Shown in pieces: positions 1 to 10,862 of a DNA stretch of 41,579 nt. The translations under genes and the position numbers were made by a program. The DNA is taken from positions 251,385 through 292,963 of the forward strand of contig CACRSC010001917.1 in assembly GCA_902651635.1 (NCBI GenBank). Reading direction: 5' to 3'. The notes under the pieces are model-generated. The model was not told the DNA's origin. It saw only the letters and a program-made list of their open reading frames with translations, and made no database searches. Positions within the stretch are counted from its first letter, which is position 1; every line of letters starts with the position of its first letter. This DNA comes from Mastigamoeba balamuthi (Eukaryota > Evosea > Mastigamoebida > Mastigamoebidae).

Positions 1-25
1 AAAGGAGGGAGGAGGGGGGGCACAC

Positions 26-1640
26 CTTAACAGCAGCAGTCATCTTGGCTGCTGCTTCTTTTCCCCATGCTGCCAACCTGGCAGCAGCACGGTTATGCTG
101 AACTGGGTTGCGGATCAGATTGAGAGCATGGGGAGGAGAGACCTCCTCCCTGCACTTGTTGGCTGGCTTGGGCTTGGGTTTCATCAAAGTCACAGCCAGC
201 TACTACAAAAAAGGGTGAGAGATGCACATTATGTGAATAAGCAAACTAAATGCATTATGTGCATAATGTGCAACACTTGCACAATACTTGTACATCACAT
301 GCATTACATGCAAAAGTGCACAATTAGGGAAGAAAAAACCCCCTTAAACATAACAAAATTATAAATAGAGAGACAGAGCAGGAGGAAGAGAGGAGAAGGC
401 ACACCTTCTGGCCCAGATTTTTGTGGCAATTCTCTTCCTCTGAGGAGAAGCTCAAGGTGAGCTCCTTCTCAGAGGTACTGCTCCCCACACTGCTACGTGG
501 GGGGGGGGGGCTTGGGCTGCATGGGCAATGATGGCTACTGTACTGCCACACCTGCTGCTCCCACATATCCTCCTTGTCAGCTCAGTGCCTGTACTTGTTG
601 TCAGTGTGCTGCTGCTGGCATTTCAGCCACAGCTCCTCCTTGAGCTGCTTTTGTGATGGTTTTGTTAGAATTTTTGGAGGTGCAGGAAAAAACACAGACA
701 ATGGGCAGGAAAGGGGGAAAATGCACTATCATTTGACAGAAGCCCATATGCAGAGCATCAACGATGATGACAATAGTATCACTACTGACTTCTATTAGTG
801 CTGCTGCTAATGCAGCAGGTGCTGCTGGGGCAGCACCGCCCTGTTTCCAGGGGCACCCAAATCTGAGAAAATGGGAACAGGGAAAAAACCTGTTAAAATC
901 AGGAGAAAACCCTGCAAAATAGAAAGGGCAAGAGCAGAATGCACCCCACCCAACTCCTCCAACTCCTCCATGATGTGCCACATCTTGGTCTTAGTCATTT
1001 CAGGAACAGGCAAGTCTTTCTTGCCCACCCACTATGAATTGTCGCAGTTCTGCAGGGGAGGGAACATAACTGAAAGGGAAAAACAAGAAGGGGGGAAATT
1101 AAGGGGGAAAGAGAGGCAGGGGGATGAAGGGGAGACTCAAGGGGAAGGAAGAAGGGGCAGAGGAGGGAGCACACACCTTAAGGTTGTTGGCATTATGCCA
1201 GATGACTGGCAGTGCCCAGGCATGCAGCTGCTGGTCCCTCAGCTCCCATATTAAATTGGAGCTGTACAGCACAGCCATGTACACACCTCTCTATATGACT
1301 CTGTCAATGGAAGGCAGAGGAGAACTGCACTAAAGTACACCAGGTTTGAACGCCAGTGGAACTGTGTTCACAGATGCTGGAGAAGCAGGGTAGAGCACTA
1401 CCTGGACTTATGTTTAATGTGTTATGCCATCATGAGAGTGTTGTTTTAGATTCACCAGAGCAGTAAAGGGGAGGTCCTTACACTATTTCACACACCTTAT
1501 CTCTCAGATTATAATTGATATTTCTTGGTGCTGGCGAACGGCAATTGTTCAGTATTGTGGCATCAATCTTGCAAGAGTCGAATGACTTTTGTTGGCACAT
1601 AGCAGTTCAATCCATCCATCCCAGGATGCCCTCTGCTTGC
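26..1640 (-). pseudogene. Decayed multi-exon coding remnant at left edge, unrecognised
   Basis: Several minus-strand stretches read like exons. Positions 199-26 give 58 open codons in phase 0 between a CTAC-side acceptor and an AAG/GTGTGC donor; the peptide is Lys/Ala-rich and contains RLAAWGKEAAAK. Positions about 681-405 give a charged, coiled-coil-like peptide (KQLKEELWLKCQQQ) interrupted by an in-frame TGA. Shorter pieces near 1028-960, 1290-1178 and 1625-1497 also end at AAG/GTGTG or similar. The recurring plus-strand string CACACCTT marks these donors. The base composition is poorer in GC than the next gene. I recognise no family. A mobile-element-derived or dying host gene is the likeliest reading. 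The left end lies outside the window. Confidence 0.3.
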
Positions 1641-1752
1641 TGTGCTGGTGCGGGGGGATAGTATTTCTGATACTCTTACTCTTTCCGTGTCTTGATCAAG
1701 ACGGGGACCGGGCAACGACAGGCGCCGTGTTTCGCTCAGGAGGGGGCGCCGC

Positions 1753-4700
1753 TCACATGACGGTCGTGGGGATGGCCCACATGGCGACGACGTCCTCCTC
1801 GCCGGCCGCGATGAACGGCTGGTCGACCTGCTTGACCATCAGGTCGCTGCACAGCACGCACTGCGACGCCACCAGCGCGTCGAGCTCGCTGCGCACCGCC
1901 TCGGCCTTGGAGACCTCGAGCGACATCTCGCCCTCGGCGCCAGAACCCGCGACCGCGGCACCCTCGGCGCCCTTGCGGTCCGCCGGCGACTCGGACTCGG
2001 CGCTCTCGGCCGCGCGGGAGAGGAGCTCGTCGACGCGCGCGTTCTCGGACGACGTGAGGTGCGCGCGCATCTCGGCGACGAGGCAGTCGGCGTGGAAGGC
2101 GTGGGCGCAGGGGAAGTAGTAGAACCTGCGCGTGAGCACCGGCAGGGCGCAGAGGCCGCAGGGCTGGCGCGCGCGGACGATGCCGCACTTGGAGCGCAGG
2201 GCGGCGATGTCGCGGCGCGTGGCCTCGGCGCTGCGCGTGGCGACCTCCATCTCGGCCTTGAGGTCGTCGATCTGGTGGCTGTACTCGTCGAGCGAGCGGC
2301 AGATCTCGTCCTTGAAGTCGTCGATGCGCGTGAAGTCGGGGAAGAACGGCAGGATGTCCTCGATCTTGAGCAGCTCGCACTCGCGCAGGAACCGCACGGC
2401 CTCCTTGATGTCGCGGCGGTCCTTGACGACGTGCTGCGCGATCTTGAGCCAGAGGCGCTTGCGCGTGCCCTCGTCGTCGATGTCGGCGCTGTTGGCTGTC
2501 GACTTGGCCAGCTCGAGGTCGACCTTGAGCGCCAGGTCCACCGCCTCGTCGTACAGCCCCATCTTGCTGTAGATCAGCACGCACGCGTGCCACTTGCCCA
2601 TCTTCGTGCACAGCCGCAGCGCGTACTTGTCGTCGTAGATCGACTCGGCGCTCTGCGGGGGCGTTCGTTCACTCTGGGCTCCCGGGAAGGAGAGAGAGAG
2701 AGAACCGCTGACCTGGATGAACTCGGTGAGCGCGTGGTCGTCGTCCTGCTGCGCGTAGAGCGACAGCAGGAAGTTGTGTATCGCCGCCTCCTTGTTCCCG
2801 CGCACGTTGACGCAGTACTGCAGGTACTTGATAGCCTGGTTCTGTTGCGTTCGGCCCAACCAGCCACAGCGAACGGCGGTGTGAGTGCAGAGCAGACGTG
2901 CGGGGGGCAAAGAGAGCGGACCTCGGAGCCGGGGACGTTGTTCTTTGCGGGGTCGTAGCGCATGAGCGCGGGGAAGAGGCGCTTGGGGTTGAGGAACCCG
3001 ACGTGCATCCAGCACTTGACCATGTCCTCGGGCATCTCGTACATCAGCATCGGCGAGAACTTGTAGAACAGCTCCTCGTGGCTCTGGTCCTTCTGCGACC
3101 CCCCGACCCCCCAACGGTGAGCCCAGAGAGTGAGGAGAGCCGCGGGCACCAGCTTGGAGAGGGCCACGATGGCCTCCTTGTAGGCCTGGCGCTGTATGTA
3201 GTGCGAGATGACCCGCGCGTAGTCCTCGGTGGCGTTGGCGTAGAAGAGCAGGTCGTCGATGCGCCCGTGGCTGCTGATGAGGTTGAACGTCGTCGCGGGG
3301 TTGAGGCTCTCCCGGCGCTGCGCGAGGAACTCGTGGAACTCCTTCTCCATCTCGGCGTACATCTCTGCCGCGCCCGAGTCCTTGAGCACGTTGAGCTTGT
3401 TGAGGTAGATCTCCACGAGCCACGTGCAGACCAGCGTGACCTGCGTGTGCATGTCCGCCGGGATCATGTCGAGCTTCTTCAGCAGGTACGACATGAGCGC
3501 GTCGCGCTTGTCCTTGTTGATGAACTTGAGGCAGACCTCCTCAAAGGGCACCGCGCTCTGCGCGTACGACTGCGCAGCGAGCTCGTACTTGCCCTCCCCG
3601 AAGTAGTAGTCGGCCCTGTACGTGTACACCTTGTCGCGCTTCTCCGCGTCGTCCTACGCGCGAGGGCAACGGCAGCATCTCAGAGGTGGCAACCAGCGGA
3701 AACAAGGGCAAAGCCATGGCACATTGAACGAGGGCCCCAAGCGACCTCGTAAACTGAACCAATAACGCCAGCACGCCGCAGAAACTATGTATGGCACAGC
3801 CAGCAGTTCCCGTATCGGTCACGGCAGAAGCAACAAGGGAGAAGAAGAGCACATCGCAAAGTACACGGATGCCACAGCCAGCGACCCGTCCCACCCATTT
3901 CAATCGGACCCTGCAGAGACACACATCGCCAACAGCACAGCAGAGAGCACACGAGACAGCATACAGACGGCACAGCTCTGGCGCAAAGCAGAGGCCGCAG
4001 CACGGGAGCGAGGAGCGCGACTTGCCTTGCAATAGCGGATGGCTGTGTCCCAGTCGCGGCGCTCCATGTACTGGCGCCAGACGTCCCTGTCCTCGTCGGT
4101 CACGACGAGGTCGTAGATGGCGCCCTCGCAGAACAGGCGCACGACGCCCGTCACGGGGTCCTTGCAGAGCCCCTTGACGCGGCTGTTGGGCCCCAGGTCG
4201 AACTCGAACGCGACCTCCTTGGTCAGGCTGTTGACCGCCAGCAGCGTGCCCTCGCAGAGCACGAGGTAGTGGAACTCCGTCATCGCCAGCGAGACCACCG
4301 GCGAGCTGCCGAGCTGCGGGTAGCTCGAGTACATCAGCCAGTCGTTCTCCTGCGCGACGCTGTCGCCGGGGAACTGCGAGCCGAAGCTCAGCGTGCCGTG
4401 CAGGACGCCGGGGCCCGTCAGCCACGCGAACTTCTGCGGCATGGCGCCGTAGGGGCAGAAGAACTCGAGCTGCGAGGCCGTCGTGGCGCCCGGGGGGCTC
4501 TCGGCGTAGATCGAGGGCTTCTCCTCGTAGTAGGCCATCATCTGCTCGAACGTGGGCCCGCCGATGAACTGGTACAGCTGCGTGGCCGTCGTGGCCATCA
4601 CAAAGTAGCGGTTCGGGTCGGTCCCCGTCGGCGTGAAGCGCTCGTAGCGCAGCCCCGACACAGGGCCCCCGAGCTCGTACAGCTGCGAGGCCCCACGCAG

Positions 4701-5794
4701 CCCAACCCCGGTCAGCTCAGCAGCGGCACGCCGGGCATCAACACAGCCGACCAAAGCGGACAACCACACAATACAAATGCAAGCAATCAGAGTGTCTGGC
4801 ATGGCGAGCCTCCTAACAAATGACCTGCCAGTCCTGTAATCCGGGAAAACCGCTCGGTTCATTGGCCCAACGGTTTCTTCAAAACGGAGCAGAATAAAAA
4901 GGAACGGGAACGGAAGGAAAACAGAACAGCAGGAGAAAGTGTGCAGTAGGCGGACACCTGTTTCCATGTCTGGTATCACTCGACAGCTCACAGAAAAAAC
5001 CGGCCAAACTGATTTTCATCGGAACAAAAAACCAGAACAAAACAAAACGGAACAGAACAAACAGAACAGACACAACAGACAGAGGCAGTTGGCAAGCTGG
5101 CACCTGCTTCCAGGTCTGGTCCTTGCCGCCGACGCCGACGCCGGCGAGCTCGACGAACTTGCGCTCGGTGGCGATGTCGAACGAGGTCTCGTAGATGCGG
5201 CCCTGCGTGGTGCCCACGAGGACCTCCTGCGTGGCGCTGGCGTCCCTGTTCTGCGTGCACCACGCGACGCTCTCGACGACGCAGCCCCGCATGCGCGACA
5301 GCGCCTTGGGCTTCTTGAACGTGCTGTGCAGGTAGAAGTTCTCCTCGGCCCGCGTCGAGACCAGCACGTGGTGGCCCGTGGGGTCGACGAAGACCTTGTG
5401 GATGGAATCTCGCGTCGGAATCTCGATATCTTCGACGCCCTGCGGATTCTTCGTGTCCAGCCGCACGACGTGGCAGCGCGCGACGGCCATGATGACGATG
5501 CCGTCGGCCACTGCCATGTGGATCAGGCCCCGCGGGCTCGAGACGTGCGTCAGCTGGAAGATGGGCGCCGGCCCCGCGGCCACCGCTGCGGGCGCCTCCT
5601 CCGCGGGCAGCTCCTGCGATCGGGTAATTCAGGGGCTCAGATCGGGAAATACTGCGCTGCGGGGCGGTGTGGGGGGACAGGGGCAGGCGGCATCGCCCCG
5701 CGAGCGGGCAGACGGCGTGGGCGGGGGCCCGAACCTCCTCGTAGGACAGAGGCGCGCCGTAGGAGCGCATGTCGTCGTCTGGGACGAGCGCCAT
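1753..5794 (-). CDS. VPS18: Vacuolar sorting protein 18 (Pep3/Vps18), HOPS/CORVET subunit with C-terminal RING
   Basis: Core subunit of the HOPS and CORVET tethering complexes, acting in membrane fusion at late endosomes and lysosomes or vacuoles. Seven exons, all joined in phase 0: 5794-5735, 5613-5104, 4682-4026, 3653-3150, 3092-2922, 2841-2713 and 2652-1753, giving 976 residues, close to the human length. An N-terminal beta-propeller (roughly residues 30-420) is followed by a clathrin-repeat-like helical solenoid with family signatures such as LFYKFSPMLMYEMPED. A RING-type zinc site starts at C842-x2-C845, continues with FPCAHAFHADC, and ends with CVLC near residue 945. Intron 3 (4025-3654) is GC-AG, with AAG/GCAAGT as donor. 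The ATG chosen is the first in a frame followed by the acidic MALVPDDDM start. Divergent from the 3CxxC gene 171 bases away. Confidence 0.95.
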
Positions 5795-5824
5795 CGTCCC
5801 CACCGCAGAACACAACAACGATTT

Positions 5825-5840
5825 GCCGATACCGATACCG
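5825..5840 (-). promoter_or_regulatory. GATAC repeat upstream of VPS18
   Basis: Two adjacent CCGATAC units lie 31-46 bases upstream of the VPS18 ATG, in the 171-base divergent interval shared with the 3CxxC gene. Similar GATAT/GATAC elements sit at like distances from other starts in this window. A promoter role is inferred. Confidence 0.4.
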
Positions 5841-5965
5841 CAAAAATCAGAATAATATCCTGACGTAGACTCAGATTCCTCGAGTAAGACCCTCACCCAC
5901 ACGCGTACATCGCCCGAGGGGTCCGTATTGCTCTTTTTCCCGTCGAAAACCGTTAAGAGCGAGCC

Positions 5966-6439
5966 ATGGGCAGCAAGAAGGCCGAAAACGCGGAAGAGAC
6001 TCTGACTGCCGCCCTGACGGTCTACACGGGCTGGAAAGCGGCCCCAGCAGGGCAGTGCGTCGGGAGCAGGATGCTCAGGCACACAGTGGAGCCCCACTTC
6101 AGGTGCCCCGCGTGCGGCCGCACGTGGGAGTCGTTCATGGGCAAGATCGATCTGTCGCTGGACCCCAAGAAGAGGGTCTTCTCGCTTCGTACCTACTGCC
6201 AGAAGTGCAAGCAGTGCCCGGCCACGGTCAAGTGGGCTCCGATGCTCCTGTGCGAGGACGAGCACGAGGCTGCGCTGCAGTGGGCAGTGGACGTGATCCT
6301 GCGTCCCGCTGTGAAGCGCGGCCCACGTGTCACCGACAAGAGGACCGACGACAACACCAACAAGCCCCACCCAACAGACTTGTGCGAGCTCTGCTGCACC
6401 CTTGGATTCCCGTGTTGGTGCACCGAAACCAATGAATAG
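5966..6439 (+). CDS. 3CxxC-type zinc-binding domain protein (RTP-like)
   Basis: Single-exon gene of 157 residues. A Cys-rich pattern matches the zf-3CxxC family, which includes vertebrate receptor-transporting proteins and fungal orphans. FRCPACGRTWES supplies the first CxxC, YCQKCKQC the second and third Cys clusters, and DLCELCCTLGFPCWC a Cys-rich tail. There is no signal peptide and no C-terminal membrane span, unlike vertebrate RTPs, so a soluble zinc protein is expected. The ATG at 5966 follows in-frame leader sequence without an earlier Met. It is divergent from VPS18 and convergent with DDX55, with stop codons about 170 bases apart. The molecular role of this family outside vertebrates is unknown. 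Domain assignment is good; function is not assigned. Confidence 0.75.
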   Translation: MGSKKAENAEETLTAALTVYTGWKAAPAGQCVGSRMLRHTVEPHFRCPACGRTWESFMGKIDLSLDPKKRVFSLRTYCQKCKQCPATVKWAPMLLCEDEHEAALQWAVDVILRPAVKRGPRVTDKRTDDNTNKPHPTDLCELCCTLGFPCWCTETNE

Positions 6440-6611
6440 GAGGGGGGGGGTTCACAAAACAAACAAGTATCCTGCCCCGACTGAATCCAATACAACACAA
6501 ACTCCCATCCCTTGTGGGCACATTCCATTGATCTGCTAAACCGAACCATACTTGTTTGTTCAGGCGCAAAGCTCGCAAAGGAAAGGGCCGGGGGGGGGTG
6601 TGCTTCTCCAA

Positions 6612-8579
6612 TCAGCAGCGTCTCTTCTTGTTGCGACGCCTCTTCTTCGAAGGCCCGTCCGAGTCGTCTTCCTCGCCCAGGGCTGCCTCGAGCCGCTTCT
6701 CCGAGATCCTGCCCTTCTTGCGCTTCTTGATCAGGCGCGCCTCCTCGTTGATCTCGGCGATCTCGTCTGCCGTGATGGGCCTGCTGGCCTCCTTGGCCTC
6801 CTTCTGCCGCTGCTTCCTCTTCTCCTGCCGCTCCTTGATGTCCTTCTCCTTGCGCTCCCTGCGCTCCTCCTGCGTCTTGGACAGCTTGGCGAGGCGCGCC
6901 TGCTCCCTCGCCGCGTCCTTGAACGGTATCGTGTCTGGGTCCACGCCCACGGGAACGAACCCCGCCGTGTCCTTGCCGCGAAGCTCGTGCATGAACGGGA
7001 TCTTGGCGAGGCCCATCCCGGTGGCCGTCGCCCCCACGTCCATCGCGTCCAGCCGGAAGATGAACGAGCACTCGTGCTCCTTGTACCCGCGCACAAACGA
7101 TGCGTACGCCGCCTGGCTCGAGACGAACAGCTCCCTGTCGCCCACAGCGCTCTCGCGAGCGAGATCGGACACGTTCACGATCCCCTCGGCAGCGGGGAGC
7201 TCCAACTGCGCCAGGGGCACCTTGCGCAGCTTCAGGAAGTCCACGTAGGGCTTCTCCGCAGGCGTCAGGAACACCACCGCGCGGCCCTGGTTCCCCATGC
7301 GTGCGGTGCGCCCGATGCGGTGCACGAACATCTTCGGGTCCTGCGGCGGGTCGTACTGCAGGATCCAGTCGACCTTGGGGATGTCCAGCCCTCGTGCCGC
7401 AACGTCCGTGCACAGCAGCACCGCGTCGTTGGACTCGACAAACTTCTGGTAGATTTCTGTGTCCCACAGTCTCAGTCGACTGCGGGCAGCAAGCGAGGGT
7501 GGGGGAGCGACTGCTACGCACTGGTGCGGGCAGCAGCGGGGGCTTTGCCGTGGAAGCTGTAGACAGTGCGGGCCTGGATCGCCGGCACGAGCTTCAGGAC
7601 GCGGAAGAAGTAGTCGACGCAGGCGCACGTGATGAAGTAGATGATCATCTTCTCGTCGGGGTGCGCTGCGACAAACTCGGCGAGCCTCTGCAGCTTGTCG
7701 CGGGGCTCGACGATGGCGTAGTAGCTCTCGAGCTGCTCGGGCACGTCGTGCTGGTCCGCCTTGGGCGCCGCCCCTATCTTCACGTGCACGGGGTTGCGAG
7801 TGCCCGCGCGCGTCAGGGCGCCGACCTCGTCGCTCTGGGTGGCGCTGAAGAGGCCCGTCCTGCGCTGCTTGGGCAGCTGCTCGAGGATCGCTGTGAGGGT
7901 GGCCTTGAAGCCCATCTCCAGAAGCCTGTCGGCCTCGTCCAGCACCAGCACCTCCAGTTCCTTGAGCCTGCGCAGGAGAAGATACGGGTATCTTTCAGGC
8001 ACAGGAATCCAGGATCTCGCTGCGGTTACCTGAGGTCCTTGCCGAAGTGGTTGAACACCTCGAGGCAGCGGCCGGGGGTGGCCACGATGATGCCGCAGCC
8101 GCCCTCCTTGACCCGCGCGACGTCTTCCTCGAGCGACGTGTTGCCGCCGACGAGCAGCAGCGACGTGACTGCCTTGCGGTCCGCAAAGTGGTCGACGACC
8201 GTCTTGACCTGCGCGGCCAGCTCGCGCGTGGGCTCGATCACGACGGCCCCCACGTCCCTGCGCCCCAGCGGCGTCTCGCGGCGCCTGATGATCTCCACAA
8301 TCGGAACCACAAAGGACAGAGTTTTGCCTGCGCGGAGTCACGGGAATTCTAGAATCAGCATGACGTAACGCAGGCAATGGCTGGAGGGGGAGCTGGGCGG
8401 GCGCTCATGCCGCTGCCGGTGCACGCCTCGACGACGACGTCCTTGTTCGTCAGGAAGAGCGGGATCGCGCGCTCCTGGACGGAGGTCATGCGCGCGAACT
8501 TGAGCTTCTCCGTCAGAACGGAGAGAGTGGGCGCGCTGAGCGCCGGCTTGAGGGTGGTCCACTCAGCGCCGGTTGCCAT
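6612..8579 (-). CDS. DDX55: DEAD-box ATP-dependent RNA helicase, DDX55/Spb4 type
   Basis: Nucleolar helicase needed for pre-60S ribosomal subunit maturation. Four exons: 8579-8411, 8327-8030, 7967-7522 and 7456-6612, giving 585 residues (family about 600). Visible motifs include the Q-motif region MTSVQERAIPLF, motif I ACTGSGKT (about 52-59, split by intron 1), Ia PTRELA, motif II VLDEADRLL, motif III SAT, LLCTDVAARGLDIP, and motif VI HRIGRTARMG. The Spb4-specific region follows (AYASFVRGYKEHECSFIFRLD, then DTIPFKD), ending in a long Lys/Arg/Glu-rich tail typical of nucleolar helicases. Intron 1 is GC-AG: the exon ends AGCG, the intron starts GCATGA, and the join restores GSGKT. Exon 4 begins inside a longer open frame; using the acceptor at 7457 aligns KIYQKF with the family. 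Confidence 0.95.
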
Positions 8580-8996
8580 TGGGGGGACAGCGGCGAATGA
8601 CTTTCTGCAGGAGAATATCTTCTCTGTATCTGATGATGTAATCAGCAAGAGATCGGGAAAATCAACCGCGCTGGAGTGCAAATGGCTGTTTGATGGCACG
8701 AAACGAATAGCAGGAGTGCGGCTCGCGCCAAATTTCGGCACATGAGTTGATGCTGATACATCGTGAAAAGCAATTGATTATTCAATGCACAATACGCGAA
8801 TGATAATCGACAGATGAAAATTGTATTTATCCCACGAGAAAAGGCAGGCCAAAATCTGAGCTGTTGTCAGAAATCCATACTTCTTGGTCGGTGCATAAAA
8901 TCTAGATCAGCAATATCACCGACGCACCCCCCAGCCAGAGTTCAAAAACAGAAAGATCACTGCAGCTCTGCGGGCTGTGTGCCGTTTTTGCCACAC
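8580..8996. other. Divergent intergenic region DDX55 / ATP sulfurylase
   Basis: 417 bases without a gene. It is AT-richer than its flanks and presumably holds both promoters. The GAATATCTTCTC element near DDX55 is described separately. No RNA gene or repeat was seen. Confidence 0.6.
8611..8624 (-). promoter_or_regulatory. GATATT-type element upstream of DDX55
   Basis: GAGAATATCTTCTC (read as GAGAAGATATTCTC on the gene strand) is a near-perfect palindrome 32-45 bases upstream of the DDX55 ATG. It matches the GAAGATAT core found before other genes here. A promoter role is inferred from position. Confidence 0.4.
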
Positions 8997-10698
8997 ATGT
9001 CGCTTCGTGCCAGCTCGCGCGTCCCGGTGCCCCGGGCGCCGCTCTCCCTCTCCGCCGCCTCTCCGTCGCGCTCGCTCATGCGGGCGACGCCCTCGCGCAC
9101 GGGCCACGACGGGCTGATCCCCGCGCACGGCGGCCGCGGCCTCACCAAGGCGCTCGTCGACCCCGACGAGGTCGCCGACGCCGCGCGCTGGGCCTCGTCC
9201 CTCCGCCGCGTGCCCATCACCAGCCGCGAGAACGGCGACCTCGTCATGATGGGCATCGGCGGCTTCAGCCCGCTGACGAGGCACGCCTGAAATCTCTCCC
9301 CCCTGTGCGCCGAGATTTCCAGCAAATTCTCGATTCCTCTCTTCTGCAATCTGTTCCCCACACAAGGTTGGGAGTTCTCCCAGTATCTTGCCACTATCTC
9401 AGCAAATTCCTGATTCCACTCTCCTGCGATCCGTCTCCCAATCGGGATAAATTTTCTGGTAAATCTTTCCGATTTCCCACTCTGACGTGGCGGCCAGATT
9501 CATGGGCAAGGAGGACTGGCAGAGCGTCTGCGAGAAGATGCTGATGGCCGACGGCACGTTCTGGCCAGTGCCCATCACGCTGAGCGCGGACAGCGCCCCC
9601 GCGCGGCGCGGCGAGCAGATCGCGCTGGAGCACCGGGGCGAGGTCGTGGGCGTCGTCGAGGCCGAGGACTGCTGGGAGATGGGCGCCGCCCAGCGCGCGC
9701 TCGAGTGCGAGAACGTCTTCCGCACGACCGACCCCGAGCACCCGGGCGTCCGCGCGGTCCTCAACCAGCGCCGCTTCAACATCGGCGGCAGCGTCCGCGT
9801 CCTCTCCGAGGGCGAGTTCCCCACGCGGTACTCGAAAACCGCGGGGAAATCCACAGACGTGCACAGCAAATCAACTGATTTTCGTTGCGCTGTTCGCACA
9901 CGCACGAAAAATCGAAAATAGGTACGCGGGGATCTACATGAGGCCGGAGGAGTCGCGCAGGAAGTTCGCGGAGCGTGGGTGGCGCACGATCGCGGCGCTG
10001 CAGCTGCGCAACCCGATGCACAGGTCGCACGAGTACCTGGCCAAGATCGCCATCGAGGTCTGCGACGGCGTCTTCATCCACTCGCTCGTCGGCAACCTCA
10101 AGCCCGGCGACATCCCCGCCGACGTCCGCGTCCGGTGCATCGACGCCCTCGTCAAGAACTACTTCCCGCCCGAGAACGTCATGCAGGCACGTCTCTCGCA
10201 TCTCTCACGTCTCTCATGTCTCTCACACGCGGATGCGCTGGGCAGGGAGGGTACCCGCTGGACATGAGGTACGCGGGCCCGCGCGAGGCGCTGCTGCACG
10301 CGCTGTTCAGGCAGAACTACGGGTGCACGCACATGATCGTGGGGCGCGACCACGCGGGCGTCGGCAACTACTACGGCATCTTCGACTCGCAGTACATCTT
10401 CGACAACATCCCCACGCCCGAGGACCCGGCCAAGCGCCTGCTCTGCCAGCCGCTCAAGATCGACTGGACGTTCTACTGCAAGAAGTGCGACGGCCCCGCG
10501 TCGCTGAGGACGTGCCCGCACACCAAGTTCGACCGCGTGGTCGTCAGCGGGACGATGGTCCGCAAGATGCTGTCGGACGGCATGGAGCTCCCGGACCACT
10601 TCGGGCGCCCGGAGGTCATCGACATCCTGCGCGAGTACTACAAGGGCCTGACGAACAAGGTCGAGATCAAGCTCGGCCACGCCGCGACGATGAACTAA
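8997..10698 (+). CDS. sat: ATP sulfurylase (sulfate adenylyltransferase), sulfate-reducer type, probable organelle targeting
   Basis: Makes adenosine 5'-phosphosulfate from ATP and sulfate, the first step of sulfate activation. Four exons: 8997-9280, 9498-9827, 9922-10186 and 10246-10698, giving 443 residues. Motifs include [23 protein letters not shown]-like [13 protein letters not shown], the active-site [36 protein letters not shown], and the structural zinc site FYCKKCDG with RTCPH. This set is characteristic of the short enzyme of sulfate-reducing bacteria. The first 35 or so residues are rich in Ser, Arg and Ala with no acidic residue, as in mitochondrial-type presequences; the bacterial core (LIPAHGG) starts after them. 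Intron 1 must be GC-AG, since no GT occurs between the conserved FSPLT and the TGA. Intron 3 can be read as GC-AG or as GT-AG (exon to 10190, resuming at 10250); only two residues change. Confidence 0.93.
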
Positions 10699-10862
10699 CT
10701 AGAGGGAGAGTGGGAGGCCATCCCAGCCACTCCCCCGGCCGCCCTGTTGGCGTGGTCCCAACTCCCCGTGCAGAAATAGCTATTGCGGTACTACCTAGGC
10801 TCCGAGGGCTCGCGCGCCGCGAGGAGGTCGTAACAAAACAACGCTCGGGGAACCGCCTCTGT

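Noticed and set aside
1736-3752. Long GC-rich plus-strand and off-frame open frames overlapping VPS18
   Set aside because: They are shadows of the VPS18 exons caused by high GC content; their Arg/Ala-rich translations resemble nothing. The same holds over the other GC-rich genes.
10187-10245. Sixth certain GC-AG intron (ATP sulfurylase intron 3)
   Set aside because: An equally phase-correct GT-AG reading exists (10191-10249) that changes GlyGly to AlaArg; both fit the family, so it was not counted.
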